This document shows, piece by piece, positions 45,352-54,787 of a DNA stretch of 64,000 bases. The position numbers and the translations under genes were made by a program. The first letter of the stretch is position 1; each line of letters starts with the position of its first letter. Where the stretch lies: contig NZ_LMJT01000012.1 of the NCBI RefSeq assembly GCF_001429395.1, forward strand, positions 355,466-419,465. The letters are read 5' to 3'. The stretch is from Allobosea sp. Root381. Lineage in GTDB: Bacteria > Pseudomonadota > Alphaproteobacteria > Rhizobiales > Beijerinckiaceae. The notes beneath the pieces were generated by a model. That model was not told the origin of the DNA. It made no database searches and saw only the letters and a program-made list of their open reading frames with translations.

Positions 45352-46313
45352 GCGCGCCCCTGCTCAGCATCGAGGGGCTGCGCGTTGGCTTCCGCAATGC
45401 GTCGGGCGGCTTGGTAGAGGCCGTACGCGGGATCGATTTCTCGGTCGAACCGGGGGAAGCTGTCGGCGTGGTCGGCGAATCCGGTTCCGGCAAGAGTCTG
45501 AGCATGCTTGCCGTGATGCGGCTGCTCGGCTCGCCGGCGCGCACCACCGGCGGGCGTGTGATGTTCGATGGGCGGGATCTGCTGAGCATCGACGAGGCGC
45601 GCATGCGGGCCATTCGGGGCCGCGACATCGCCATGGTGTTCCAGGATCCGCAGAGCTCGCTCAACCCGGCGCTGACGATCGGACGGCAGATCACCGATGT
45701 CGTTCGGGCGCATCGGCGCGTCTCGGGCACGGAGGCGCGGCGGATCGCGGCGGAAACGCTCGAGCGCGTCGGCATTCGCGATGCGGGAAAGCGCCTCGAT
45801 GCCTACCCGCACGAGTTCTCCGGCGGCATGCGCCAGCGCGCACTGATCGCCATGGCGATCGCCTGTCGTCCCCGCCTGCTGATCGCCGACGAGCCGACGA
45901 CGGCGCTCGACGTTACCGTGCAGGCTCAGATCGTCGACTTGATCGCGGAGTTGCGCCGCGATCTCGGCATCGCGGTGATCTTCATCTCGCACAACCTCCA
46001 GCTCGTCGCCGAGATCGTCGACCGGGTCGTGGTGATGTATGGTGGCAAGGTCGTCGAGGACGGGCCCGTCGAGGCGATCGAACGCGAGCCGCGCCATCCC
46101 TATACCGGCCTGCTGCAGGCCTGCGTGCCGAGCCTGACCGGCCCCGTCGGACCGCTGGTGACGATCGAAGGGTCGCCACCGCGGCTGGGCCGCATGCCGC
46201 AGGGCTGCCCGTTCTCGCCGCGCTGCCCGCGTGCCGAAAGCCGCTGCGAGACGCAGATGCCGCCGCTTGTCGTCGATTTCGACCAGCGCTTTGCCTGCTG
46301 GAGGCCGCTATGA
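45348..46313 (+). CDS. ABC transporter ATP-binding protein (DppD type)
   Basis: Encodes 321 residues: Walker [19 protein letters not shown]-loop [17 protein letters not shown], signature [16 protein letters not shown] and Walker [17 protein letters not shown]. The C-terminal oligopeptide-transporter domain has the four-cysteine iron-sulphur-like motif ([14 protein letters not shown], then FACWRPL). The real start is the ATG at 45348, overlapping the permease stop; a much longer open frame exists upstream but is a shadow. Confidence 0.93.
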   Translation: MSAPLLSIEGLRVGFRNASGGLVEAVRGIDFSVEPGEAVGVVGESGSGKSLSMLAVMRLLGSPARTTGGRVMFDGRDLLSIDEARMRAIRGRDIAMVFQDPQSSLNPALTIGRQITDVVRAHRRVSGTEARRIAAETLERVGIRDAGKRLDAYPHEFSGGMRQRALIAMAIACRPRLLIADEPTTALDVTVQAQIVDLIAELRRDLGIAVIFISHNLQLVAEIVDRVVVMYGGKVVEDGPVEAIEREPRHPYTGLLQACVPSLTGPVGPLVTIEGSPPRLGRMPQGCPFSPRCPRAESRCETQMPPLVVDFDQRFACWRPL

Positions 46314-47176
46314 CCGGCCCGATCCTGTCCCTGCGCGGCATCACCAAATCCTACGGGCAGGGCAATGCGCTCGACCGGCTTCTGGGTCGCGACACGCGTT
46401 TCGTCGCGCTTGACGGGGTTTCGCTGGAGATCGCGCGTGGCGACGTCGTCGGCATCGTCGGCGAAAGCGGCTCGGGCAAATCGACATTGGCAAGTATCGC
46501 CGTGGGGCTGACCAAACCAACCTCCGGCGAGGTTCTGCTCGACGGCGAGCCGCTGTCGGCCCTGATGCGCGACCATGGCGGCCCCTGGCGGCGGCGCATC
46601 CAGATGGCATTCCAAGATTCCAGCAGCGCGCTCAATCCGCGCAAGAGCGTAAGCCGCTGCCTGACCGAGACGCTGGCGCTGCGCGGCGTGCCGAAGGCCG
46701 AGCGCGAGGCGGAAGCGCTCGCGATGCTGACGCTGGTCGGGCTCGGCGCGGAACTGGCGCCGCGCCTGCCGCACGAGCTCTCGGGTGGGCAGCGCCAACG
46801 CGTCGGGCTGGCGCGGGCGCTGGCGATGAAGCCCGACATCCTGATCGCCGACGAGCCGGTCTCCTCGCTCGACGTCTCACTGCAGGCGCAGGTGATCAAT
46901 CTGCTCAGCCGGCTGACGCGCGAGCTCGGCCTGACCCTGCTCTTCATCAGCCATGACCTGGCGCTGGTGCGCACGCTGTGCTCGCGGATCATCGTGATGC
47001 GCAAGGGCGCGATCGTCGAGCAAGGGCCATGCCTCGATGTGCTCGACCACCCCACACACACCTACACGCAGCTCCTGATCGCCGCCGTGCCGAAAGGCAT
47101 CAAGGGGCGCCGCCAGCACGCTGCCGCCGCCCAGATCGCTTCCCCCATCAGCACCGCGCGCGAAAGCGCGGGCTGA
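46310..47176 (+). CDS. ABC transporter ATP-binding protein (DppF type)
   Basis: Encodes 288 residues with Walker [19 protein letters not shown]-loop MAFQDSSSALNPRKSV, signature LSGGQRQRVGLARALA, Walker B ILIADEPVSSLDVSLQ and H-loop LLFISHDLALVRTL. It lacks the Cys-rich tail that DppF proteins often carry: it ends soon after THTYTQLLIAAVPKGIKGRR. It is the fifth transporter gene and completes the importer; hyuA follows after 29 bases. Confidence 0.92.
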   Translation: MTGPILSLRGITKSYGQGNALDRLLGRDTRFVALDGVSLEIARGDVVGIVGESGSGKSTLASIAVGLTKPTSGEVLLDGEPLSALMRDHGGPWRRRIQMAFQDSSSALNPRKSVSRCLTETLALRGVPKAEREAEALAMLTLVGLGAELAPRLPHELSGGQRQRVGLARALAMKPDILIADEPVSSLDVSLQAQVINLLSRLTRELGLTLLFISHDLALVRTLCSRIIVMRKGAIVEQGPCLDVLDHPTHTYTQLLIAAVPKGIKGRRQHAAAAQIASPISTARESAG

Positions 47177-47205
47177 CCGCCCATTCCTACAACGAGACCA
47201 AAGCC

Positions 47206-49278
47206 ATGGCGCAGCACAGCTACAGGATTGGCATTGATATCGGCGGGACCTTCACCGATATCGTCATCGCCCGCGACGACGGACTGATCGAGACCCGCAA
47301 GGTGCCCTCGACGCCCGACGACTACAGCCGCGGCATCGCCGAGGCGCTGGGCCGGCTCGTCGCGGATCACGGGTCGACGCCCGATCGCATCAACGGCATC
47401 GTCCATGCCACGACGGTCGCGACCAATGCCATCCTCGAATACAAGGGCGCCTGCACCGGCCTTCTGACCACCGAGGGCTTTCGCGACGTGCTCGAAATGC
47501 GCCGCCTGCGCATCCCGGTGCTCTACGATCTGCAATACGACAAGCCCAAGCCCCTGGCGGCGCGGCATCTGCGGCTCGAGGTCCGCGAGCGGCTCGGACC
47601 GGACGGCACGGTTCGGATGCCGCTGAACGAGGAGGATGTCCGGGAGGCGGCCGCGCAGTTCCGCCAGCAGAAGGTCGAGGCTGTCGCGATCAGCTTCCTG
47701 CACGCCTATGCCAATCCTGACCACGAGATCGCGGCCGAGGCGATATTGCGCGCCGAACTCGGCGAGGACGTCTATATCTGCCGGGGATCGGAGATCCTGC
47801 CCGAGATCCGCGAATATGAGCGCACCTCGACCGTCGTGGTGAACGCCTATATCGGGCCGGTGGTGCGCAACTACGCTGCCGCGCTGACGACAAGGCTCGC
47901 CTCGATCGGCGTCACCTGCCCGGTCGAGATGATGCATTCCGGCGGCGGAATCATGCGGCTGGACTCGGCGGTGAAGCGGGCGGCCTCGCTGGTCGAATCG
48001 GGGCCGGCGGCCGGCGTCATCGCCTGCGCGCGGCTGGTCTCAGGCGGCAATGAGCCGAGCATCATTTCCTTCGACATGGGCGGCACAACCGCCAAGGCTG
48101 CGCTGATCGAGGATGGCGAGCCGGCGCGCACCACCGAATACGAGGTCGGGGCTGGCATCAATCTTTCCAGCAAGCTGGTCAAGGGCGGCGGCTATCCAAT
48201 CAAGATGCCCTTTATCGACGTTTCCGAGATCGGCGCCGGCGGCGGCAGCATTGTCGCGATCGACAGGATGAACCAGGTCTCGGTCGGCCCGCAAAGTGCC
48301 GGCGCCTATCCCGGCCCAGTCTGCTACGGGCTCGGCGGCACGCAGGCAACGCTGACCGACGCCTTTCTGACGCTGGGCTACATCAACGACGTCGCGCTGG
48401 CCGGCGGCACCTTTCCGCTCCAGGCCGATGCCGGGCGCGCGGCGCTGAACGACCAGGTCGCACGCCCGCTCGGCCTCGACCTGACCAAGACCGCGCGCGG
48501 CGTGCTAACACTTGCCGTCACAACGATGACGCGAGCCGTGAAAGCAGTCTCGACTTATCGCGGCCGCGATCCCCGGTATTCAACCCTGGTCGCCTTCGGC
48601 GGTAACGGGCCGGTCGTAGCGGCGGAGGTCGCCAAGGCGCTGGGCATCCGGCGCGTCGTGATCCCGCGCGCTGCCGGCGTCTTCAGCGCGCTCGGCCTGC
48701 TGCGCTCGGATGTCGAGCAGGAGTTCGTGCGGCCCTCTCGCCGCAGAGCGGGCGAGCTCGACGATGCCGGCTTGGCCGAGCTCTATGCCGAGTTGACCGA
48801 GGATGGCCGCCGGGTTCTGGCGTTGGAAGGCTACGATCTGTCGCGCGCCGAATTCCACTATGCCGCCGACCTGCGCTATGTCGGGCAAGCCTATGAGCTA
48901 ACCGTGCCGGCGCGGCGGCTGGTATTCAACGAGCTCGCAGAGCTGTTCCATCTCGAGCATGAGCGAACCTATGGCCACCGTTCCCAGAAGGACCAGGTCC
49001 ATCTCGTCAATGCCCGGCTGACGGCCAGGCTGCCCCTGGTCGCGCCGACGCAGCGGTTTGGTGCTGCACCGCCGCAGCGCCGGACCGACCGGCCGGTGTC
49101 CTTCGATGAGACCGGCACCGCCACGGTCGCGGTCATCGGGCGCGCCGATCTCGATGCCTTTCCCCGGCGCGGCCCCTTCGTCATCGAAGAATACGACTGC
49201 ACCTGCGTCGTCGGGCCGGGCCAGACCGCTCGCCTCGACGATGCCGGCAACATCGACATCGCGCTGGAGGCCGCATGA
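47206..49278 (+). CDS. hyuA: hydantoinase/oxoprolinase subunit A (HyuA)
   Basis: Encodes 690 residues of the ATP-dependent hydantoinase/5-oxoprolinase A family. The N-terminal ASKHA-type nucleotide site is RIGIDIGGTFTDIVIA, followed by HATTVATNAILEYKGA; the central SFDMGGTTAKAALIEDGE and GAGGGSIVAIDRMNQVSVGP complete the fold. The family hydrolyses cyclic amides (N-methylhydantoin, 5-oxoproline) or carboxylates ketones with ATP. The start ATG 47206 follows the DppF gene by 29 bases. Its TGA overlaps the hyuB ATG by four bases. Confidence 0.92.
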   Translation: MAQHSYRIGIDIGGTFTDIVIARDDGLIETRKVPSTPDDYSRGIAEALGRLVADHGSTPDRINGIVHATTVATNAILEYKGACTGLLTTEGFRDVLEMRRLRIPVLYDLQYDKPKPLAARHLRLEVRERLGPDGTVRMPLNEEDVREAAAQFRQQKVEAVAISFLHAYANPDHEIAAEAILRAELGEDVYICRGSEILPEIREYERTSTVVVNAYIGPVVRNYAAALTTRLASIGVTCPVEMMHSGGGIMRLDSAVKRAASLVESGPAAGVIACARLVSGGNEPSIISFDMGGTTAKAALIEDGEPARTTEYEVGAGINLSSKLVKGGGYPIKMPFIDVSEIGAGGGSIVAIDRMNQVSVGPQSAGAYPGPVCYGLGGTQATLTDAFLTLGYINDVALAGGTFPLQADAGRAALNDQVARPLGLDLTKTARGVLTLAVTTMTRAVKAVSTYRGRDPRYSTLVAFGGNGPVVAAEVAKALGIRRVVIPRAAGVFSALGLLRSDVEQEFVRPSRRRAGELDDAGLAELYAELTEDGRRVLALEGYDLSRAEFHYAADLRYVGQAYELTVPARRLVFNELAELFHLEHERTYGHRSQKDQVHLVNARLTARLPLVAPTQRFGAAPPQRRTDRPVSFDETGTATVAVIGRADLDAFPRRGPFVIEEYDCTCVVGPGQTARLDDAGNIDIALEAA

Positions 49279-51014
49279 CGACCAACACCATCGATCCGAT
49301 CACGCTAGAGGTGATCCGAAACGCGCTCGCCTCGACCGCCGACGAGATGGCGCTGATCGTGATGCGATCAGCATATTCGCCGGTCGTGCGTGACATCATG
49401 GATTACTCGACGGCACTCTGCGATGCGCAGGGCCGCGTGATCGCGCAGGGGCTGACGCTGCCGATCCAGCTCTGCTCCTTTCCGCGCGTGCTGCGCTTCG
49501 TGCAGGAACGTTATGGCGCGACGCTGAAAAAGGGCGACGTCCTGATCGCCAACGATCCCTACGGTTCCGGTGGCCAGCACCTGCCCGATATCTACATTCT
49601 TAAGCCAATCTTCGTGGACGGGCGCCTGTCCGGGTTTGCCGCGACCGTCGCCCACCACACCGATATCGGCGGCATCGTGCCGGGCAGCGTCGCGATCTAC
49701 GCCACCGAGATCCAGCAGGAGGGGCTGCGCCTGCCGCTGCTCAAGCTCTACGAGGCGGGCGAGCCGGTCGATGCCGTCTTCCGCATCATCGAGGCCAATA
49801 CGCGCGCGCCGGTCGAAGTTTTGGGCGATATCCGCGCCCAGATCGCCGCCTGCAATGTCGCCGAGGAGGGGCTGCGCTCGCTGATCGCCCGCTACGGCGC
49901 CGCTCTGCTCGACCGCTATATCGATGCGCTGCACGACCATGCCGAGGCGATGATGCGCGACGTGATCCGAGCCTTGCCCAACGGCCTCTACAAGGCGACC
50001 GACTACATCGATGGCGTCGGCGAGCATCCGGTGCCGCTTGCCATCGTCGCGACGGTCACGGTCGCGGACGACAGCATCGACATCGACTTCACCGGCACGG
50101 CTGATCAGGTCGCGGCCTCGATCAATTGCCCGATCTCGCTGCCGGAATCGGCGGCCTTCTGCGCGATCCGCTGCCTGTCGCAGCAGGACATCCCCAATTG
50201 CGAGGGCTACTTACGTCCGATCACCGTGCGCGCGCCGGAGGGCTGCCTGGTCAATCCGCGCTATCCGGCGGCCTGCGGCGCGCGCGGCGTCGTCGGCTAC
50301 CGGGTCTTCGACGCGATCATGCAAGCGCTGGCGCAGATCGTCCCCGAACGGGCGATCGGCGGCTCGGAGGGAGGGCCCTATCTGCTGGCCGGCGGCGGCA
50401 TGCATGAGGGCAAGCCCTTCGTCTTGAACGAGATGGTGGTTGGCACCTGGGGCGCGCGCGCCGGCAAGGACGGCATCGAGGGCATCTCCAACCCGGCCGC
50501 CAATCTCTCCAATCAGCCTATCGAGATGGTCGAGACCGACATGCCGGTCGAGGTGCTGCGCTACGGTCTAGTGGCGGATTCGGGTGGTGCCGGCGAATTC
50601 CGCGGCGGGCTCGCGTTCGTGCGCGAGTTCCGCTTCCTGGCCGATGCGCGCTTCACCTTGCGCGGCGACCGGCGCGACCACCCGCCCTTCGGCATTGAGG
50701 GCGGCGGCACCGGCGCACCTTCGGCGCATCTGTTCATCCGGACGGATGGCACGCAGCAGCACCTGCCGACAATGCCGATGGAGAGCTTCAACGCCAAACG
50801 CGGCGACATCTTCCGCCTGACGGGAGCCGGCGGCGGCGGCTATGGCGATGCGCTTCGACGCGAGCCCTGGCGCGTTGCCGACGATCTACGGGAGGGCAAG
50901 GTCACGATCGCGGGCGCCAGGCGCGACTACGGCGTGGTCTTCGCCGCCGATGGCACGAGCGTAGACAAGACGGCCACCCTGCAGACACGCGCCGAGCTGA
51001 TGGAACAGCGCTGA
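49275..51014 (+). CDS. hyuB: hydantoinase/oxoprolinase subunit B (HyuB)
   Basis: Encodes 579 residues. DPITLEVIRNALASTADEMA with RSAYSPVVRDIMDYSTALCD opens the HyuB domain; GDVLIANDPYGSGGQHLPDI and GFAATVAHHTDIGG carry likely metal ligands (Asp, His), and the C-terminus has GGSEGGPYLLAGGGMHEGKP and FRLTGAGGGGYGDALRREP. HyuA and HyuB form a complex, and B holds the hydrolytic site. ATGA overlap with hyuA and TGATG overlap with the next gene show coupling. Confidence 0.93.
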   Translation: MTTNTIDPITLEVIRNALASTADEMALIVMRSAYSPVVRDIMDYSTALCDAQGRVIAQGLTLPIQLCSFPRVLRFVQERYGATLKKGDVLIANDPYGSGGQHLPDIYILKPIFVDGRLSGFAATVAHHTDIGGIVPGSVAIYATEIQQEGLRLPLLKLYEAGEPVDAVFRIIEANTRAPVEVLGDIRAQIAACNVAEEGLRSLIARYGAALLDRYIDALHDHAEAMMRDVIRALPNGLYKATDYIDGVGEHPVPLAIVATVTVADDSIDIDFTGTADQVAASINCPISLPESAAFCAIRCLSQQDIPNCEGYLRPITVRAPEGCLVNPRYPAACGARGVVGYRVFDAIMQALAQIVPERAIGGSEGGPYLLAGGGMHEGKPFVLNEMVVGTWGARAGKDGIEGISNPAANLSNQPIEMVETDMPVEVLRYGLVADSGGAGEFRGGLAFVREFRFLADARFTLRGDRRDHPPFGIEGGGTGAPSAHLFIRTDGTQQHLPTMPMESFNAKRGDIFRLTGAGGGGYGDALRREPWRVADDLREGKVTIAGARRDYGVVFAADGTSVDKTATLQTRAELMEQR

Positions 51015-52171
51015 TGAGCCTCGAACCCTTCGGAGCGGCAGCGCTCAACAATCCACTCATTGGCGAGCCCGGCAGTCGTTCGCGGCTGGAGACGCCAGCT
51101 GCGGTGCTCGATCTCGACATTTTCGAGCGCAACATCACCACGCTCGCGGACACCTGCAGGCGCGCCGGCATCGCCTTCCGGCCGCATGCGAAATCGCACA
51201 AATGCGCCGAGATCGCGCGGCGCCAGATGGCGGCGGGCGCCTCGGGCATCTGCTGCGCCAAGCCGGGCGAGTTGCTGGCGCTGTTCGAGGGCGGGGCCAA
51301 TGATCTGATGCTGAGCGCGCCGATCGCGAGCCCGGCCAAGATCGATGCACTAGCGCGTGCGGCGGCGCGAGGCGCGCGCATCGGCGTCGTGGTCGACCGG
51401 CTCGATCTAGTGGCGGCTTACGCCGAAGCAGCCTCGCGGTATGGTACGCGCTTCAACGTCTTCGTCGATCTCGACACCGGTTTGAAGCGCAGCGGCGTCG
51501 CCAAGGCTCAGGAGGCGGTCGCGCTCGCGCGCGCCGTCGCGGATCAACCGAGCCTGCTCTATGTCGGCGTGCAGGCCTATCAGGGCAAAGTCCAGCATAT
51601 CGGCGATTTCGCCGCGCGCCGGTCTGCCAATGACGAGGCGAACCGGACCTTGGCCGCGATGCTGGAGGTGCTGGAACAGGCCGATCTCGCACCCGGCATC
51701 GTCTCCGGCGGGGGGACCGGCAGCCATTTGCTCGACGGACAGGCGCAAGTGCTGACCGAGGTACAGCCTGGATCCTATGTCTTCATGGACGAGGCCTACA
51801 ATCCGGTCGACATCTACGGGGCCGGCAGCCCCGAATTCGGGCCGGCGCTGCGCGTCGCAGTGACGGTGGTCGGCCACAGCTCCGCCGGCTTTGCGATAAC
51901 GGATGGCGGAAGCAAGAGCTTCGCGCTGGATGGCCCTCCGCCGCGCGTCTTCAGGGGTGGCGATCTGGTCGGGCGGATCGAATGGTGCGGCGACGAGTTC
52001 GGGCGCATCCTGCCAGAGTCTTGCCATGGCACGATGCCGATCGGAACGGTGGTCGAATGCACCGTTCCGCATTGCGATCCGACAATCAACCTCCATGACT
52101 TCCTGCATGTTGTGGCTGAGGACAGGCTGGTCGCGCTATGGTCTGTTGAGGGGCGGGGCCGTGCAGATTGA
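51014..52171 (+). CDS. PLP-dependent D-threonine aldolase / D-serine dehydratase-like protein (DSD1 type)
   Basis: Encodes 385 residues of the fold-type III (alanine-racemase barrel) family. The PLP lysine is Lys60 in FRPHAKSHKCAEIARR; CAKPGELLALFEGG follows; SGGGTGSHLL is the phosphate-binding site; the C-terminal zinc/metal motif is TVPHCDPTINLHDFLHV with the typical His-x-Cys. Members cleave D-threo beta-hydroxy amino acids or deaminate D-serine. As the last gene of the transporter-hyuAB operon it probably acts on a D-amino acid released from the imported compound. Confidence 0.87.
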   Translation: MSLEPFGAAALNNPLIGEPGSRSRLETPAAVLDLDIFERNITTLADTCRRAGIAFRPHAKSHKCAEIARRQMAAGASGICCAKPGELLALFEGGANDLMLSAPIASPAKIDALARAAARGARIGVVVDRLDLVAAYAEAASRYGTRFNVFVDLDTGLKRSGVAKAQEAVALARAVADQPSLLYVGVQAYQGKVQHIGDFAARRSANDEANRTLAAMLEVLEQADLAPGIVSGGGTGSHLLDGQAQVLTEVQPGSYVFMDEAYNPVDIYGAGSPEFGPALRVAVTVVGHSSAGFAITDGGSKSFALDGPPPRVFRGGDLVGRIEWCGDEFGRILPESCHGTMPIGTVVECTVPHCDPTINLHDFLHVVAEDRLVALWSVEGRGRAD

Positions 52172-52687
52172 TTGGTCAAGGAACCGTTCGGCATTACGAA
52201 GCAGCCGCCAGCCGCCAAGCAGCTCGTCGTGACCAAACAGAGGCTGTTTTGCGCATCACTAGACGGATCGGAGCGGGAGTTGCCGCTCCCCTTCCGCAGA
52301 GCAATGCCTCGCTCAGATACTGTCTGCTTGCGCATCTCGCCCGGACAAGCCATGGACGTTTTGTGGCCCTTTCCGGACTCTGACGATGTCCGGTTTCGAG
52401 CAGCGTGGCGACGTATGCGGCTTGCGAACACCTTCTGGAAGCAGATCCATGCCGGGGCGCAATGAAAACCAGACCGGCTACCCAGGAGGCTCTAACGTTA
52501 AGTCAGGCCGACATGGCCAATGTTCGACTACACCATGCGTTCCACGTCGAAACCGGGCGCCTCGCGCATGTCGCCTCCTCTCGGAGAAATCTAGGCGTCA
52601 AATGACAGGGACAGCAATTTGGCCCTGTGCCACGCACATGGCATAAACGGGCACGCTACGTCCGAATGGGGCGGGATCGGAGACATT
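52172..52687. other. 516-base region without a supported gene
   Basis: Short frames exist on the plus strand (for example 52172-52465 and 52405-52605) but lack family resemblance, and codon choice differs from the surrounding genes. GC drops modestly. The region ends with CGGAG just ahead of the histidine kinase start. It may include the end of the hyu transcript and the promoter of the kinase. Confidence 0.5.
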
Positions 52688-53659
52688 TTGACGACGCCTG
52701 AACTTCGAGACGCCCGCTTCATGCGCAGCCTGTTGGCGGCGTCAGACGACTGCATCAAGGTCATCGACCTCGATGGCAAGCTGTCCTTCATGAGCGAGGG
52801 CGGCCAGCGCGTCATGGAAGTCAGCGACTTCAACGCCATCAAGGGCTGTCCGTGGCCGGACTTCTGGGCCAACCAGGGCAATGCCGATGCCAGGTTCGCG
52901 ATCGAGGAAGCGCGCGCCGGCCGCAGCTATCGTTTCCAAGGGGCCGCCGACACGGCTGCCGGCAACCCACGCTACTGGGACGTCCAGGTCGGCCCCATCA
53001 TCGGCCCGGATGGCCAGCCCGAAGCGATCCTGTCGGTTTCTCGGGATATCACGATGATCAAGGAAGCCGAGCAGCGGCAACGCCTGCTTTCCCTGGAGCT
53101 GAAGCACCGGATGAAGAACACGGTCGCTATGATCCAGGCGATCGCCAATCAGACAATCCGTGGCGGCCCCGAAGTGGACGCCATCAAGGAGGCCTTCACC
53201 GCACGGCTCAACACGATGGCCTCCGCGCAGGACATCCTGACGCAAACCGTCTGGGCCAGGGCGAGCCTGGGCTACCTCGTCGAAGAGTCGTTGAAAGGGC
53301 ACAGCGACCTGTCGCGCTTCCGCATCGAAGGGCCCGCGGTCGAGCTCTCGTCGAAGACGGGTCTGGCGATGGCCCTCGCGCTGCATGAGCTGGCAACCAA
53401 CGCCACGAAGTATGGCGCCCTCAGGAAGGACAGCGGCCGCATCGACGTGAACTGGTCGATCACAGGCGGCGAGTTCAGTTTCGAGTGGCGGGAGAGCGGC
53501 GGCCCGCGCGTCGAGCCTCCCACCCGGCGTGGTTTTGGATCGCGCATGATCGAGCGCGCCTTGGCGGGATATTTCAGCGGTACGGCTGGGATGAACTACG
53601 AGCCGAGCGGGGTCGTCTTTTCGCTCCGCGGCCCCATCGAGGCGCTCACCGCAGACTGA
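52688..53659 (+). CDS. PAS-containing HWE-family sensor histidine kinase
   Basis: Encodes 323 residues: a PAS domain at about residues 15-125 (ASDDCIKVIDLDGKLSFMSE, then GAADTAAGNPRYWDVQVGPI) and an HWE kinase domain from about 130. The phosphoacceptor is His140 in LELKHRMKNTVAMIQAIANQ; ALHELATNATKYGALRKDSG is the HWE-type N box, and FEWRESGGPRVEPPTRRGFG ends with the GFGSR motif. There is no membrane segment, so it is a cytosolic sensor. HWE/HisKA2 kinases in this order often feed the PhyR-NepR-EcfG general stress cascade. TTG 52688 with CGGAG six bases ahead is the likely start. Confidence 0.9.
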   Translation: MTTPELRDARFMRSLLAASDDCIKVIDLDGKLSFMSEGGQRVMEVSDFNAIKGCPWPDFWANQGNADARFAIEEARAGRSYRFQGAADTAAGNPRYWDVQVGPIIGPDGQPEAILSVSRDITMIKEAEQRQRLLSLELKHRMKNTVAMIQAIANQTIRGGPEVDAIKEAFTARLNTMASAQDILTQTVWARASLGYLVEESLKGHSDLSRFRIEGPAVELSSKTGLAMALALHELATNATKYGALRKDSGRIDVNWSITGGEFSFEWRESGGPRVEPPTRRGFGSRMIERALAGYFSGTAGMNYEPSGVVFSLRGPIEALTAD

Positions 53660-53827
53660 TCAGGCAGCCTTTCTCAAGGCGGCAATCACCTCGGCGGGTC
53701 GATAAGACTTCTTGATGTAGAGCATTTCGGCCGGAAGCTTGTCGTGGCGGGAACGACGCAGCCGCTCGCCCACGATCAAGACGGTTGGCCTAGATCGGAA
53801 CCGCAAGGCGACGTCGGGCCGCTGCAA
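53660..53827 (-). pseudogene. 3' fragment of a response-regulator receiver domain
   Basis: On the minus strand, 55 codons ending at TGA (53660-53662) read DVALRFRSRPTVLIVGERLR, then DKLPAEMLYIKKSYRPAEVI and AALRKAA. This matches the second half of a receiver domain: the strand with the switch Thr/Ser region is altered, while the conserved lysine is in YIKKSYRP. In frame, a TGA lies immediately upstream (53828-53830), and no start or phosphoacceptor Asp is found. It is convergent with the kinase gene, so a kinase-regulator pair has probably lost its regulator. Confidence 0.7.
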
Positions 53828-54035
53828 TCATCCGAGTGGGGCGGCAACCACGACCGCTCTCGATGGTTCCTGCGCCCGAAATGACCGAGGCGCTGGCGAT
53901 GAAACTCGCCTGCCCAAATCGAGGAATTACTCAGAATTCATCAAAATTGCCCGATTTTGTTGTCAACAAACAGAAATTACCCGAGAGTTCACCAAACGCA
54001 TCTAAGTTTTAGATCATATTTTTAAATAATGAGTT

Positions 54036-54060
54036 GGAACTTTTTTGCTGGAAATGCGTT
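54036..54060 (+). promoter_or_regulatory. EcfG-type general stress promoter
   Basis: GGAAC (54036-54040), 16 bases, then CGTT (54057-54060): an exact match to the alphaproteobacterial sigma-EcfG consensus GGAAC-N16-17-CGTT. It lies 65 bases upstream of the DUF1236/glycine-zipper gene and in an AT-rich stretch. Confidence 0.75.
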
Positions 54061-54124
54061 TCAGATATGAATGGCCAACTTGCGGGATAATCCTTCCGGC
54101 TGGTCCATGCGAAGGATAACTTCC

Positions 54125-54541
54125 ATGTTGAAGACATTTTTCGCTGTCGCCGCCATCATCGCTATCCCCAGCGTGGCGTTCTCCCAGAATGTCCCGGCTG
54201 CGCAGGGTGGCGCGCTCGGCGGCGCGGCGACGGGAGCGGTCGGCGGGGCTGTCGTCGGCGGCCCGATCGGTGCCGTCGTCGGCGGTGTCGGAGGCGCAGT
54301 GGTCGGCGCGATCATTGGCGACCAGACTCCGCGCTTCCAGGCTCATGTCGTGGAGCAGCGCCGTCCGTCCTATACATATGCCGAACCGGTGACGGTGGGC
54401 ACCACGCTGCCGAACGAGGGCGTCGTCTATTACGACGTACCGCGCGAATATGGCGAGACGAGCTATCGCTACACTGTCGTCAACAACCGCACCGTGCTGG
54501 TCGATCCCAGGACGGGCCGGATTGTTCAGGTCATCCAGTAG
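54125..54541 (+). CDS. exported DUF1236 protein with a glycine-zipper segment
   Basis: Encodes 138 residues. Signal peptide MLKTFFAVAAIIAIPSVAFS, cleaved near SQN. Residues 25-65 form a glycine-zipper: GGALGGAATGAVGGAVVGGP then GAVVGGVGGAVVGAIIGD, which could insert in or pack against a membrane. The C-terminal domain (about 75-138) is DUF1236-like: EGVVYYDVPREYGETSYRYT, then VVNNRTVLVDPRTGRIVQVI. AAGGA nine bases before ATG 54125 supports the start. The EcfG promoter ahead indicates general-stress induction and an envelope role. Confidence 0.83.
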   Translation: MLKTFFAVAAIIAIPSVAFSQNVPAAQGGALGGAATGAVGGAVVGGPIGAVVGGVGGAVVGAIIGDQTPRFQAHVVEQRRPSYTYAEPVTVGTTLPNEGVVYYDVPREYGETSYRYTVVNNRTVLVDPRTGRIVQVIQ

Positions 54542-54787
54542 ACAGGATCGACTACCCCGAAGGTGATGGCGCGTTGCGTGCCATCACCGGCCTATTCGGG
54601 CCGGACGCCCGCTCCAGCGATGGGGCGGGCCGTGGCCCGTTGGATTATTGCGCGCCAGCCCGCGCATGATGCCGCTCGCGACGGGCCTCACCCCTCGACA
54701 CCAGCGCCATTGCAGCCGTCGCCGACCATTGCCGCTTCGCCCGACATCCGTCGGCCGATCGTCGGCCGTGTGCATGAGGAGACCGAT

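Noticed and set aside
52172..52605. Two short plus-strand frames between the hyu operon and the histidine kinase
   Set aside because: They overlap each other in different frames, lack ribosome-binding sites and show no recognisable motif.
53956..53970. TTTGTTG-T-CAACAAA palindrome upstream of the DUF1236 gene
   Set aside because: Short AT-rich symmetry with no partner site or regulator nearby; likely chance.
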